DNA of 27,884 nt from Planctomycetaceae bacterium (GTDB lineage Bacteria > Planctomycetota > Phycisphaerae > Phycisphaerales > SM1A02): assembly GCA_002737585.1 (NCBI GenBank), contig NSIA01000016.1, forward strand, positions 1-27,884, read 5' to 3'. This document shows, piece by piece, positions 7,923 through 16,185 of the stretch (position 1 is its first letter; each line of letters opens with the position of its first letter). The position numbers and the translations under genes were made by a program. The notes below the pieces were generated by a model that was not told the DNA's origin, did no database searches, and saw only the letters and a program-made list of their open reading frames with translations.

Positions 7923-9287
7923 ATGGCCACGGATCGGCCCTCCACCGCAGCAACTTCTCGCTCGTCATTCGCCGCGCTTTATGGAAGCCGGACGATGTTG
8001 GTGCTATTGGTCCTGGGGTTTGCAGGCGGAGTGCCCAACGTCTTGGTCACCACGGTGACGCAGGCATGGACTTCCAGCGCTGGTTGGAGCGTCACCGCGA
8101 TCGGCGCCCTGACCTTCTGCACGTTGCCGTACGCGCTGAAATTTCTCTGGGCACCGATTGTTGACGGCACGTCGCTGCCGCTCTTTGGGCGACTTGGCCG
8201 TCGGCGCGGATGGTTGGTGGTGTCACAGTCGCTGGCACTGTTGGCGCTCGTTGCGCTCTCGCTGTGGGGGCCGGTACCCACCGACCCCGCGCCTGGCATT
8301 GAATGGACTCCCGACGAATTCGCCGCCGCCTCACTGCACAACCGAATCTTCTTTGCACTGTTGTGTGCTGCCGCATTCTTCTCCGCCACGCAGGACATTG
8401 TTGCTGACGCGTTCCGCACCGAATCGCTTGAGCCCACGGAACTAGGGGCCGGTGCAAGCACGTTCGTATCGGGTTACCGCATTGCATTCGTGGTCTTAGG
8501 TGCCGGCGTGCTGCTGGTGGCGGAGGCCATCACATGGCGCTTCGCAACGCTCGGCGCAGCACTTGCCATGGGGCTTGGTGTGGCGGCAACACTGAGCGCG
8601 CGCGAGCCCGCACTTGCGAGTGGCACACGCCCAACGCTCACCGAATCGCTGGTCCAGCCAGTGGCGCGGTTCTACTCAGCATGGGGCGGGCGCGTGCTAT
8701 TTTTGGCCGCCTTCGTCTTGCTGTTCAAACTGCCAGACCAACTTGCCACCAACATCACCACGCCGCTCCTGATGAAGGGGCTCGCCTACTCGGCCGAGTC
8801 AATCGGCTGGGTGCGCCAAGCATTTGGCTTCGCCATGACCATCGTTGGTGCCGCGGCAGGTGGTTGGATGGTGGCGCGCTTGGGCATCATCCGCTGCTTG
8901 TGGATATTTGGCCTTGCGCATTCGTTGAGCATTGCTGGGTTCTTGGCACTGGCCATTGCCTACGGTGCAACCGTGCATGCCACACCAGCGGTTGCGCCAC
9001 CGGTGTGGGCGCTCATGCCAGCCATCGCACTTGAGAACATAGTCATTGGAATGGTGACGAGCGGCTTTGTGGCGTTCCTGATGTCCATCTGCGACCGCCG
9101 CTACACCGCCACGCAGTACGCGTTGCTCACGGCGCTGATGGCTGCTGGCAATGCGGTAGCAGGGGGCGTGAGCGGGGCCGTGGCAGAGGCGCTCGATTAC
9201 CCCGGATTCTTGGTGGTGGCCATGTTGGCGGGAATCCCGGGATTGGTGCTCATACCGTTTGTAAAACCGCCAGCCACTGCGTTGTAG
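7923..9287 (+). CDS. MFS transporter, AmpG/PAT-like permease
   Basis: This 454-residue inner-membrane protein has about 12 hydrophobic segments. It carries the segments typical of the AmpG branch of the major facilitator superfamily: GFAGGVPNVLVTTVTQAW near 32-49, LPYALKFLWAPIVD (68-81), GRRRGWL (92-98) and FFSATQDIVADAFR (152-165). AmpG imports anhydromuropeptides released by cell-wall turnover. That substrate is inferred here, because related PAT-family members also carry acetyl-CoA or siderophore-linked substrates. Finding a peptidoglycan-recycling type permease in a planctomycete fits the view that these bacteria have a wall. Its stop is one base before the first ATG of purM, so the two are probably co-transcribed. 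No clear Shine-Dalgarno site is visible. Confidence 0.85.
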   Translation: MATDRPSTAATSRSSFAALYGSRTMLVLLVLGFAGGVPNVLVTTVTQAWTSSAGWSVTAIGALTFCTLPYALKFLWAPIVDGTSLPLFGRLGRRRGWLVVSQSLALLALVALSLWGPVPTDPAPGIEWTPDEFAAASLHNRIFFALLCAAAFFSATQDIVADAFRTESLEPTELGAGASTFVSGYRIAFVVLGAGVLLVAEAITWRFATLGAALAMGLGVAATLSAREPALASGTRPTLTESLVQPVARFYSAWGGRVLFLAAFVLLFKLPDQLATNITTPLLMKGLAYSAESIGWVRQAFGFAMTIVGAAAGGWMVARLGIIRCLWIFGLAHSLSIAGFLALAIAYGATVHATPAVAPPVWALMPAIALENIVIGMVTSGFVAFLMSICDRRYTATQYALLTALMAAGNAVAGGVSGAVAEALDYPGFLVVAMLAGIPGLVLIPFVKPPATAL

Positions 9288-9288
9288 T

Positions 9289-10395
9289 ATGGGGATCATG
9301 TCCGATGTCGTCACAGCCCCGGCACCCGCAGTCATCCGAACGCCCCTGACCTACAAAGATTCGGGCGTCGATATTGACGCTGGTGATGAAGTGGTCGACC
9401 GCATCAAGGGTCTCCTGAAGCGTACTCACGGGCCGCGCGTGATGGGGCAGCACGGCGCGTTTGCGGGCATGTTCCGGCTTGATTACAACCAGAAACTGTT
9501 CAAGAACAACTACCGTGACCCGGTGTTGGTTGGCTGCACCGACGGCGTGGGCACCAAAGTGCTCCTGGCCGCCGAGCGCAAGATCTATGACACGGTTGGC
9601 ATTGATTGCGTTGCGATGAACGTCAATGACCTCATTGTTCAGGGCGCCGAGCCGCTGTTCTTCCTTGATTACTTGGGGCTTTCCAAACTTGACCCAGACG
9701 CAACCGCCAAAATGATTGAAGGCGTTGCCAAGGGTTGCGAAATCGCTGGCTGCGCGCTCATTGGTGGTGAATGCGCGGAGATGCCGGACATCTATAAGCC
9801 CGGAGACTTTGATATCGCTGGTTTCTGCGTGGGCGTGGTGGAATTGGAGCGCGTGGTTGACGCGGCCAGAGTGAAGAAGGGCGATGTGGTCATCGGCCTT
9901 CGCTCGTCAGGCGTGCACGCCAACGGCTTCTCGCTGGTTCGGCGCATCATCAAGGACGCCGGGCTGGACCTCGACCGGATCTATCCGGAACTCGGTCCGG
10001 ATCCGCTTTGGAAGGTCCTGCTTGAGCCCACTCGGATTTACGCCAAGCCAATCATCAAGCTCTTGTCCGGGTACCGCAAGAAGAAGGTCGTGAGCGGGAT
10101 GGCTCACATTACCGGTGGCGGACTGCCCGGCAATCTGTGCCGGGCGCTCGGTCCAAAGGTGGACGCCGTCCTTGACCCCGCCGCTTGGACGCCAAATCCC
10201 ATCTTCCCGTTCCTGCGCGAACACGGAAATGTCGCGCCAGACGAGATGTACCGGGTGTTCAACATGGGGATTGGCTACACGCTTATCGTCCGTCCAGCCT
10301 TTGCTGATGCCGTGTGCACGAAGCTGGCGCGGATGGGGGAGACTGCCATGGTTATCGGCGAAATTGTCAAGGGGTCCGGCGACGTACGGATTTGA
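9289..10395 (+). CDS. purM: Phosphoribosylformylglycinamidine cyclo-ligase
   Basis: It makes aminoimidazole ribotide from FGAM with ATP, the fifth step of purine synthesis. It has 368 residues against about 345 in E. coli, the extra being an N-terminal stretch of about 20 residues. Family segments are TYKDSGVDIDAG (21-32), VGCTDGVGTKV (81-91), NDLIVQGAEPLFFLDY (113-128), GGECAEMPDIY, and HITGGGLPGNL late in the chain. An in-frame ATG at 9298 is the alternative start, and both ATGs have little ribosome-binding signal. It lies one base behind the AmpG-like gene, with no functional link between them. No other pur gene is nearby. Confidence 0.95.
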   Translation: MGIMSDVVTAPAPAVIRTPLTYKDSGVDIDAGDEVVDRIKGLLKRTHGPRVMGQHGAFAGMFRLDYNQKLFKNNYRDPVLVGCTDGVGTKVLLAAERKIYDTVGIDCVAMNVNDLIVQGAEPLFFLDYLGLSKLDPDATAKMIEGVAKGCEIAGCALIGGECAEMPDIYKPGDFDIAGFCVGVVELERVVDAARVKKGDVVIGLRSSGVHANGFSLVRRIIKDAGLDLDRIYPELGPDPLWKVLLEPTRIYAKPIIKLLSGYRKKKVVSGMAHITGGGLPGNLCRALGPKVDAVLDPAAWTPNPIFPFLREHGNVAPDEMYRVFNMGIGYTLIVRPAFADAVCTKLARMGETAMVIGEIVKGSGDVRI

Positions 10396-10567
10396 CTGGC
10401 AGATAACGACCGCGAAATTTCTACCTTTTCCCGGAAATCACCTGTTGTGTTCCTCACGGATGACGCCATTATTGTCGAGTCAGACCAAGTTCCGGTTTTC
10501 CATGACGGAAAGTCGGGTTGGATTACGTTTATTACTGTGTCAGGATTGTATTTATTTTACTCAGTGT

Positions 10568-10601
10568 CGGTGACAAGTCCACAGTGCCTGGCTTGTCACC
10601 G
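10568..10601 (+). promoter_or_regulatory. Perfect 10-bp inverted repeat in the leader of the dockerin gene
   Basis: CGGTGACAAG (10568-10577) is the exact reverse complement of CTTGTCACCG (10592-10601). CCA (10579-10581) and TGG (10589-10591) extend the stem past a single bulge. It lies 57 bp before the ATG of the GC-dockerin gene, after an AT-rich stretch (about 10520-10562) that could be its promoter. With no T run after it, it is probably a leader hairpin or operator, but a purM transcription end is possible. Confidence 0.6.
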
Positions 10602-10642
10602 TCCCCGCGTTTCAAGGCATTGAAGTCCCCGTTCACATTTAC

Positions 10643-10649
10643 AAGGAAG
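10643..10649 (+). promoter_or_regulatory. Ribosome binding site that fixes the dockerin-protein start
   Basis: AAGGAAG ends 9 bases before the ATG at 10659. The signal peptide begins exactly there, so the longer in-frame start at 10518 can be dismissed. Confidence 0.75.
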
Positions 10650-10658
10650 CAACGAACC

Positions 10659-13112
10659 ATGAGAAACACCTTCTTCACCGCTTGCGCCGCGACAGTGCTC
10701 TGTGCATGTCCCGTTGCCATGGCCCAAGACGAGTGCGCATCAGCGCCTACGTTGGTCACTGGCGTTGGTAGCGCTTTTAACACCGCCACCGCCACCGTGA
10801 CGGCCCTTCCTGCTGTGACCGATGCACTTTGCGCCGGCACCTACCTCAATTGGGTTGCAACGCAGAAAGATGTGTGGTTCCAGTGGTCGCCCACCGCAAA
10901 CGGCACCGCGGACTTCTCCACGTGCCTCGCGGGTTCCTACGACACGTCGATCGTCATTTACTCCGGTACCTGCGCCGCACTGACGCCAGTCGCCTGCAAC
11001 GGTGACGCGACGGACAGTACGGGATGCCAGCCATTCTCTTCACTGGTGAGTCAGCTCCCAGTAGCTGCTGGTACCACCTACTACGTCCGTATCGGTGGTT
11101 ACGGCGGTACTCCTACCACGGAAGGTGCAACTGGCACCGGCGCCATCACCGTCACCTTCACTGCAGGTGTTGACGGTTGCATCGGAGCCACCGGTGCTTG
11201 CGATGTAGCTCACGCAACCCCCGGCTGCGCAACCGCTAGTTGCTGCGCCGCTGTTTGCAGCTTTAGCCCGGATTGCTGCGCCATTGTTTGGGATCAAGCC
11301 TGCGTTGATATCGCGATTCCAACGTGCGGCTACTTCGTGTACGCGTGCACGGCCCCAGCTCAGCCCAACGACTGCGCCACAAGCCCACGACTCATCACTG
11401 CCGATGGATCCGTGGCCTTCAGCAACGTCGGTGCCAATTCGGATGGTCCGGGCTACGGCGACAGCTGCAACTCTGGCAACAACGAAAGCAACAACGATGT
11501 TTGGTACCGCTTGAATGCCGTTGCAAACGGTGATTTTAGTATCAACACCTGCGGCACCGTGCCGTTTGACTCAAAGTTGGCTGTGTATGACTTGGGTACT
11601 TCTCCAAGCACATTCAATTACAACACCCTCCCAGACGTGCTGGTGAACTGCAACGACGACGGCAGCGCCACTTGCTTGACAACCGGCGGAGTTGCGTTTG
11701 CCTCTGAGCTCTCAGTCACCGTTTCAGCTGGCCGTAGTTACCTGGTCTGCCTCAGTACATTCACCAATGGCGAGACAGGCGCTGGAACCATCCAGTTCAA
11801 CATTCCAGAACCATGCGTCTTGACCCCAGCGACTGTTGCTGAGGCTGAGCCATGCGGTCAGGACCTCAACGGTGGTTGCAACATGACCACTCCAGTCTTT
11901 GAGCCAATCGCGCTCGGAGCCATTGTTGAAGGCACCTTCTGGAGTTCAACCACCAACCGCGATACCGACTGGTACCAGTTCAGCATCCCGTCGGACCGTT
12001 CAGTGACTGTGAATCTGCGTAGTGCGTCTTTGGCACAGTTGTTCATTCTGAGCGATGCTTGCCCAGGCGCTACCTTGGGAACGGGTTCGGGTTCTTGCCC
12101 AACCGTCACCACTGCGTGCCTGACCCCAGGTACGTACCGCGTGGTAGTTCTGCCAAGTTTGTTTGTTACCAATCCGTGCAACAGTGGTGCGCTGAACAAT
12201 TACTCGCTCCAGCTCACTGGCGTTATCCCAACCACCGCATGCCCAGTCCTGATGGACTCGACATGCCAGCAGCCTGGACCGGACACCGTGACAGGCTCAG
12301 CCTCGACGGTTCTCTCCGGTAACTTTGGACAGTACTGCGCGACCGCGTGTGCAAACGGCACTGGCTACACCACTAACAACCAGTGGGCGGCAGTGTTCAG
12401 CGGTGCATCACTTCCTAAGCAGATTTCTTGCATCAACCTGGGTGTGGGTGCAATGCGCTCCCTCAACAGTACGACCACGGGAGTGTGTGGCTACTACGCA
12501 TCGGACTTGCCGATCGGTGCTCAGTTGATTCTTTACCGTGACATTAACGGTGGCGCACCAACCGCTCCGGTTTCTGAAGGTGGTGACCTTGAAGTCATCG
12601 TCACCCGTGATGTATCTCTCCCGGGTGGTCTGTTGTTCGGAAACGTTGAGTTTGATCCGCCGCTTTGCATCGAGAACGAGACCAACGTTGTTGTGTGCAT
12701 GAGTTACTACAACCTCGGGCCGACTGTTCCAGCGATCGCTGGTGTGCCTGGTAACTCTGGATATCGCACTGTAGTGGCACTGACTGCAGTGGATCCAGCT
12801 CTTCCGAGTAACGTGTATTCACGTGCCGTTGACGGTTGCGCGCTCACAACGTACTCACTCCGCAACTACGCCACGGCAACGAACCGTTTGCAGTGGCCGA
12901 TTGAGTTGAATGGTCAACTGGCTTCCTGCGGCGGCGGCTCAGCATGCCCTGCCGATCAGAACAACGACGGCGTTGTCAACGGTGCTGACCTTGGTCTGCT
13001 GCTTGGCGCTTGGGGCCCATGCCCAAACTGCCGTGCCGACATCAACATCGACGGTGTTGTGAACGGTGCTGACCTTGGTCTCCTCTTGGGCGCTTGGGGC
13101 CCATGCATCTGA
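10659..13112 (+). CDS. Exported multi-domain protein with GC-type dockerin C-terminus
   Basis: The protein has 817 residues with a signal peptide (1-22, cleavage after AMA). Two related beta-sandwich units resembling pre-peptidase C-terminal (PPC) domains follow, about 25-168 and 236-382, each with the pattern DxC, VWF/YxxxA, D(T/S)xxxxY and LxVxxGxxY. Between them is a Cys-rich module (174-223) with SCCAAVC and DCCAIVWDQAC. A third, looser PPC-like unit lies at about 398-522, then a domain of unknown type (530-755). The C-terminus (763-817) has two EF-hand-like repeats, D-x-N-x-DGVVNGADLG. NCBI uses the name GC-type dockerin domain-anchored protein for such tails. It is probably surface or extracellular, with many disulfides. 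No catalytic domain is visible. It is monocistronic, with a leader hairpin and a strong terminator. Confidence 0.88.
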   Translation: MRNTFFTACAATVLCACPVAMAQDECASAPTLVTGVGSAFNTATATVTALPAVTDALCAGTYLNWVATQKDVWFQWSPTANGTADFSTCLAGSYDTSIVIYSGTCAALTPVACNGDATDSTGCQPFSSLVSQLPVAAGTTYYVRIGGYGGTPTTEGATGTGAITVTFTAGVDGCIGATGACDVAHATPGCATASCCAAVCSFSPDCCAIVWDQACVDIAIPTCGYFVYACTAPAQPNDCATSPRLITADGSVAFSNVGANSDGPGYGDSCNSGNNESNNDVWYRLNAVANGDFSINTCGTVPFDSKLAVYDLGTSPSTFNYNTLPDVLVNCNDDGSATCLTTGGVAFASELSVTVSAGRSYLVCLSTFTNGETGAGTIQFNIPEPCVLTPATVAEAEPCGQDLNGGCNMTTPVFEPIALGAIVEGTFWSSTTNRDTDWYQFSIPSDRSVTVNLRSASLAQLFILSDACPGATLGTGSGSCPTVTTACLTPGTYRVVVLPSLFVTNPCNSGALNNYSLQLTGVIPTTACPVLMDSTCQQPGPDTVTGSASTVLSGNFGQYCATACANGTGYTTNNQWAAVFSGASLPKQISCINLGVGAMRSLNSTTTGVCGYYASDLPIGAQLILYRDINGGAPTAPVSEGGDLEVIVTRDVSLPGGLLFGNVEFDPPLCIENETNVVVCMSYYNLGPTVPAIAGVPGNSGYRTVVALTAVDPALPSNVYSRAVDGCALTTYSLRNYATATNRLQWPIELNGQLASCGGGSACPADQNNDGVVNGADLGLLLGAWGPCPNCRADINIDGVVNGADLGLLLGAWGPCI
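12966..13108 (+). repeat. Tandem 84-bp duplication encoding two dockerin repeats
   Basis: Two near-identical stretches begin at 12966 and 13050, a spacing of 84 bp or 28 residues. The matching part is about 59 bp per unit, with only a few silent third-position changes, and the linkers differ. Each encodes DGVVNGADLGLLLGAWGPC. The nucleotide identity suggests recent duplication or ongoing gene conversion. Confidence 0.9.
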
Positions 13113-13121
13113 CCGTGAGTT

Positions 13122-13190
13122 TCACCCCGCTGGGTGGGGTGAGTAAAGTTTGAAGTACGCGGCCCCCGGACTTGTTCCGGGGGCCGCTTT
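13122..13190 (+). terminator. Double-hairpin terminator after the dockerin gene
   Basis: A first hairpin pairs TCACCCC (13122-13128) with GGGGTGA (13136-13142). A second, very strong one pairs GCGGCCCCCGGA (13159-13170) with TCCGGGGGCCGC (13176-13187), followed by a TTT-CATTTT tract. The second is a convincing intrinsic terminator. Confidence 0.9.
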
Positions 13191-13255
13191 CATTTTGAAT
13201 CAGCTTCATGTCGATGGGTCATGTGCTTGGGTGACCAGTACACTTGCGGTCAAGT

Positions 13256-14725
13256 ATGTCGTTGCAAACAGGTCATGCGCGGAGCCGCCGGGTAGCTGAA
13301 ATCCAAGCCCTGGTGAGCCGTGGCGAACGAGTGGCAGCCATGGCTGTTCTGGAGCCCCTCCTTCGCGTTGATGGACGCGATCCGCAGTTGCTCTCGCTGG
13401 CGGCCCGCATCCACCACGAAAGTGGAAACGAGATTCAGGCGGTCGCTTTGGGTACGCGGGCGATTGCTATCCGTGAGCACCCGGAGCCGTACTTCATTCG
13501 CGGTGATGCCCTGCGGGCACTTGGGCGTACCGAGGAAGCAGTGGCAGATCTCTTGCATGCCGTCAAGCTTGAACCCAATGTGGACGCTATTCGGCTTGCG
13601 TTGGTGGCGGCGCTTGAAGAGTCAAATCGGCCAGAGGAAGCGCGCGTAGCGTTGACACCCATTGTTGATCGCGCAAACGGCGGGGCGCTTTCTGAGCGGG
13701 CGGCGTACGAACATGGCAAACTTCTTGTTCGCGCGGGAGAACTTGAAACAGCAGTGCAAGTGATTGATGGCGCGGTAGCTCACGCAAGTGCGGGGTCATT
13801 GCCTTTCATCATGTTGCTTCATCTGCGCGCCAAGGCACTGGATCGTGCCGGTCGGTTTGATGAAGCATGGGAGAGCGTCACTCGTGCGCATGATTCGCGT
13901 GGCGTGGTGTTTGACCCCGATGAACTGAAGAGGAGAACCGATACGCTCATTGGATATTGGAATCGGGCAAACCTCTTAGAGGCTGGGCGCAACAGCAATG
14001 CAGATCGCACACCAGTATTTGTTGCTGGAATGCCCCGCAGTGGTACAAGTCTGGTTGACCAAGTGATCCATGCGCATCCGTTGGCGGCTGGAGTTGGTGA
14101 ACTGAATTCAGTAGAGACATGGGCGGAGGCGGTGGATGACGCCGTGCTGCGCGGTCGTCCCGAATTGGCGTCGACTGAGTTTGCTTCGGTTGCACGCCGC
14201 TACCTTGCAGATGTGCGCAAGGCTGCACCGCGCGCCGAGCGAATAGTGAACAAGGCGCTTGGTAACACGCGCATTCTTGGGCACCTGGGGCGCCTGTTTC
14301 CAGGAAGTTGCATCATTCACATTCAGCGCGATCCGCGTGACGTGGCGGTGTCATGCGTCATGGGAGCCTTTGGATCACAGCGGCACCCATGGACTGCACG
14401 CCCGGAGTGGGTGGCAGCCGCATGGCGTGATTCGCAGCGTCTCATGGAGCACTGGTCCAGAGAGTTGGATCTGCCGATTCTGGAAGTGCGCTACGAAAGC
14501 CTGGTGCAGCGTGGCGAGCCAGAACTTCGCAGGATCATTGATTTCATTGGGCTTCCGTGGGACGAAGCGGTCACAGAGTTTCATCGTGCCGGACGCACAG
14601 TGCGCACGCTGAGTTATGACCAAGTCAGTCGACCGCTGTACGCCGACTCCATCGGTCGTTGGAAAAACTATGAACGCCATCTTGAGGGCATTGATTGGGG
14701 CACCCCGAGCGACGCTATTGGGTGA
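13256..14725 (+). CDS. TPR-repeat sulfotransferase
   Basis: The protein has 489 residues from the ATG at 13256; a TTG at 13244 would add four. Residues 10-215 form helical tetratricopeptide-like repeats (for example the pairs around 65-105 and 160-210). The C-terminal half is a PAPS-dependent sulfotransferase domain: the 5'-phosphosulfate loop AGMPRSGTSLVDQ (257-269) and the 3'-phosphate-binding segment IQRDPRDVAVS (356-366), then RYESLV and GRWKNY near the end. Such fusions are common in planctomycetes and resemble protein or glycan sulfotransferases, but the acceptor is unknown. No signal peptide is seen, so it is probably cytoplasmic. It is isolated from the dockerin gene by a terminator and is convergent with arfB, 13 bp away. 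Confidence 0.88.
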   Translation: MSLQTGHARSRRVAEIQALVSRGERVAAMAVLEPLLRVDGRDPQLLSLAARIHHESGNEIQAVALGTRAIAIREHPEPYFIRGDALRALGRTEEAVADLLHAVKLEPNVDAIRLALVAALEESNRPEEARVALTPIVDRANGGALSERAAYEHGKLLVRAGELETAVQVIDGAVAHASAGSLPFIMLLHLRAKALDRAGRFDEAWESVTRAHDSRGVVFDPDELKRRTDTLIGYWNRANLLEAGRNSNADRTPVFVAGMPRSGTSLVDQVIHAHPLAAGVGELNSVETWAEAVDDAVLRGRPELASTEFASVARRYLADVRKAAPRAERIVNKALGNTRILGHLGRLFPGSCIIHIQRDPRDVAVSCVMGAFGSQRHPWTARPEWVAAAWRDSQRLMEHWSRELDLPILEVRYESLVQRGEPELRRIIDFIGLPWDEAVTEFHRAGRTVRTLSYDQVSRPLYADSIGRWKNYERHLEGIDWGTPSDAIG

Positions 14726-14738
14726 GCGCCACGTTGGC

Positions 14739-15233
14739 TTACGACTCTTCGCGCCAGCGTCGACCCTCTTTGCGCTGGCCGTCCTTCTTCTTGCCTTCCA
14801 GTCGGCGCTGCACGCTTCCCCACGTGGGCTTGGTCTTCTTGCGGACTTTCGGACGGACGGCTGCCTGGGAAACCATGGTGCGCAGCCTGCCTTCGCACGC
14901 ATCCTTGTTCTGCAGTTGACTGCGGTGCAGGTCGCAGCGATACAGCAGTTCGCCGTCACCCACCAGGACACTGATGGCGATGGCGCGCAGACGTTCAAGG
15001 GCGGCATCGTCAAGACCGCCGATGTCCACCGCGCGGACGCGGAGAATGGCGGCGGTGCTGGCCTTGTTGACATGCTGACCGCCTGGGCCACGAGCGGTGG
15101 TGAAGCTCCATTCCATGTCTTGCGGACGAATCCACGTGCCACGACCCAGATCGACGGCCCCGGGTGGACGCCGAGGCTTGGGCGGTGGCGGTGGAGGGCT
15201 TGATGGGTAGGCTTCCGTCATGGTGACGCTCAT
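14739..15233 (-). CDS. arfB: Peptidyl-tRNA hydrolase ArfB-like (RF-1 domain)
   Basis: A 164-residue relative of ArfB/YaeJ, which frees ribosomes stalled on mRNA without a stop codon by hydrolysing the peptidyl-tRNA. The GGQ catalytic motif lies in ARGPGGQHVNKASTA (47-61), and a Lys/Arg-rich tail (about 126-164) matches the part that enters the empty mRNA channel in known ArfB. The N-terminus carries a Pro-rich run (PPPPPP near 13-18) absent from E. coli ArfB. The start could also be the ATG at 15221, giving 160 residues. A longer frame reaching 15623 only mirrors the opposite gene. It is head to head with the beta-barrel gene, with start codons overlapping, so both promoters must lie inside the opposing gene. 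Confidence 0.88.
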   Translation of the reverse strand: MSVTMTEAYPSSPPPPPPKPRRPPGAVDLGRGTWIRPQDMEWSFTTARGPGGQHVNKASTAAILRVRAVDIGGLDDAALERLRAIAISVLVGDGELLYRCDLHRSQLQNKDACEGRLRTMVSQAAVRPKVRKKTKPTWGSVQRRLEGKKKDGQRKEGRRWREES

Positions 15234-16176
15234 TGTCGCAGGTTGGTTGATGGTGCAGGCTGCCGAGCCTTCATCGGCTTCATTGCCGTCCGCGGTCTCA
15301 TCTGCTGCGTCGGCATCATCGATGCCGGGCGCGATTCCCCCCGGTTCATCGGCGGCTCGGATTCTTGGCGTGGCAGAGGCGCCAGCCGTGACGGCGGATG
15401 TGGGGGTGTGGGTGCCCCGGCTGACGGGAACGGCGCAAGTTGGCAGCGGCGGGACATCGTTCGATCTGAATGATGACTTGGCGGTGGAAGGCAGCAGCGC
15501 TGGGGTGGCTGGCGAGTTTGCCGTGACCATCGGGCGCTGGCGGGTTGGAGGCATGGGATTCTCAGCGTCCACTTCAGGCAATGAGAACGCCGTCAAGGGC
15601 GGGACCTTTGGCGATACAAACATTTCGGTGGGCGATCAAATCAAGGGCAGCTACAGCGCCTGGATGGCAGGGGCAGAAGTGGGGTACGTGGTGTACCGCC
15701 CCAGTGCGGATGAGCCGTGGGCGTGGAGTGATGAGGGTGACAACCGCGACGCCGCATCCAAGGCGTTTGGTGCCAACGGCCGGCCGCTCTTTGACCCGCA
15801 ATTCCTGCTGCTTGGTGGAGCGCTGCTGTTTCACTACGACCAGACGGTGGAGAATGTCACCGTACCCAGTTCGTCAAGTTTTGATCGCACCGTTGGATGT
15901 CTGTACGGCGGAGCAGGTCTTGATGTGCGCATTGGATTCGATGGTCGAGTGCCGCTCGTGCAGGACTTGCGGATCTATGCCAATGCGGGCGTTGGTCCTT
16001 CGATTCCGGACGCAGACATCATTTGGCTACTGCGTGCTGGTATTGCATTCATGATCAATGAGAACATTGGCGTGGAGTTTGGGTACCGCCTGTTTGACTT
16101 TGATATGCAGGACGGTCCATCCACGGTGGATGCGGGATTGCGCGGGTTGTTTGGTGGCGTTTCGGTTCGCTTCTGA
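15220..16176 (+). CDS. Putative outer-membrane beta-barrel protein
   Basis: The protein has 318 residues. A short hydrophobic N-terminus (1-15, ending VQAA) is a probable signal peptide, followed by a low-complexity Ser/Ala/Pro region (17-50). From about 60 on, alternating-polarity strands with many Gly and aromatic residues end in a terminal Phe (GGVSVRF), the usual C-terminal signature of outer-membrane barrels. Segments such as VGVEFGYRLFDFDM and AGVGPSIPDA look like an 8-10-strand barrel of the OmpA/OmpW-like kind. A GGGTAGG stretch (15205-15211) is a possible ribosome site for the ATG at 15220. It is followed 9 bp later by the metallophosphoesterase, probably as an operon. No specific family is recognised. 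Confidence 0.78.
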   Translation: MVTLIVAGWLMVQAAEPSSASLPSAVSSAASASSMPGAIPPGSSAARILGVAEAPAVTADVGVWVPRLTGTAQVGSGGTSFDLNDDLAVEGSSAGVAGEFAVTIGRWRVGGMGFSASTSGNENAVKGGTFGDTNISVGDQIKGSYSAWMAGAEVGYVVYRPSADEPWAWSDEGDNRDAASKAFGANGRPLFDPQFLLLGGALLFHYDQTVENVTVPSSSSFDRTVGCLYGGAGLDVRIGFDGRVPLVQDLRIYANAGVGPSIPDADIIWLLRAGIAFMINENIGVEFGYRLFDFDMQDGPSTVDAGLRGLFGGVSVRF

Positions 16177-16181
16177 GGAGG
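16176..16181 (+). promoter_or_regulatory. Shine-Dalgarno overlapping the stop of the barrel gene
   Basis: AGGAGG begins on the last base of the TGA stop (16174-16176) and lies 4 bases before the ATG at 16186. This strong site with unusually short spacing supports coupled expression of the two genes. Confidence 0.7.
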
Positions 16182-16185
16182 AAGC

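Noticed and set aside
14616..15203. Plus-strand open frame opposite arfB
   Set aside because: It overlaps the end of the sulfotransferase gene and mirrors arfB, whose GGQ motif proves the minus strand is coding.
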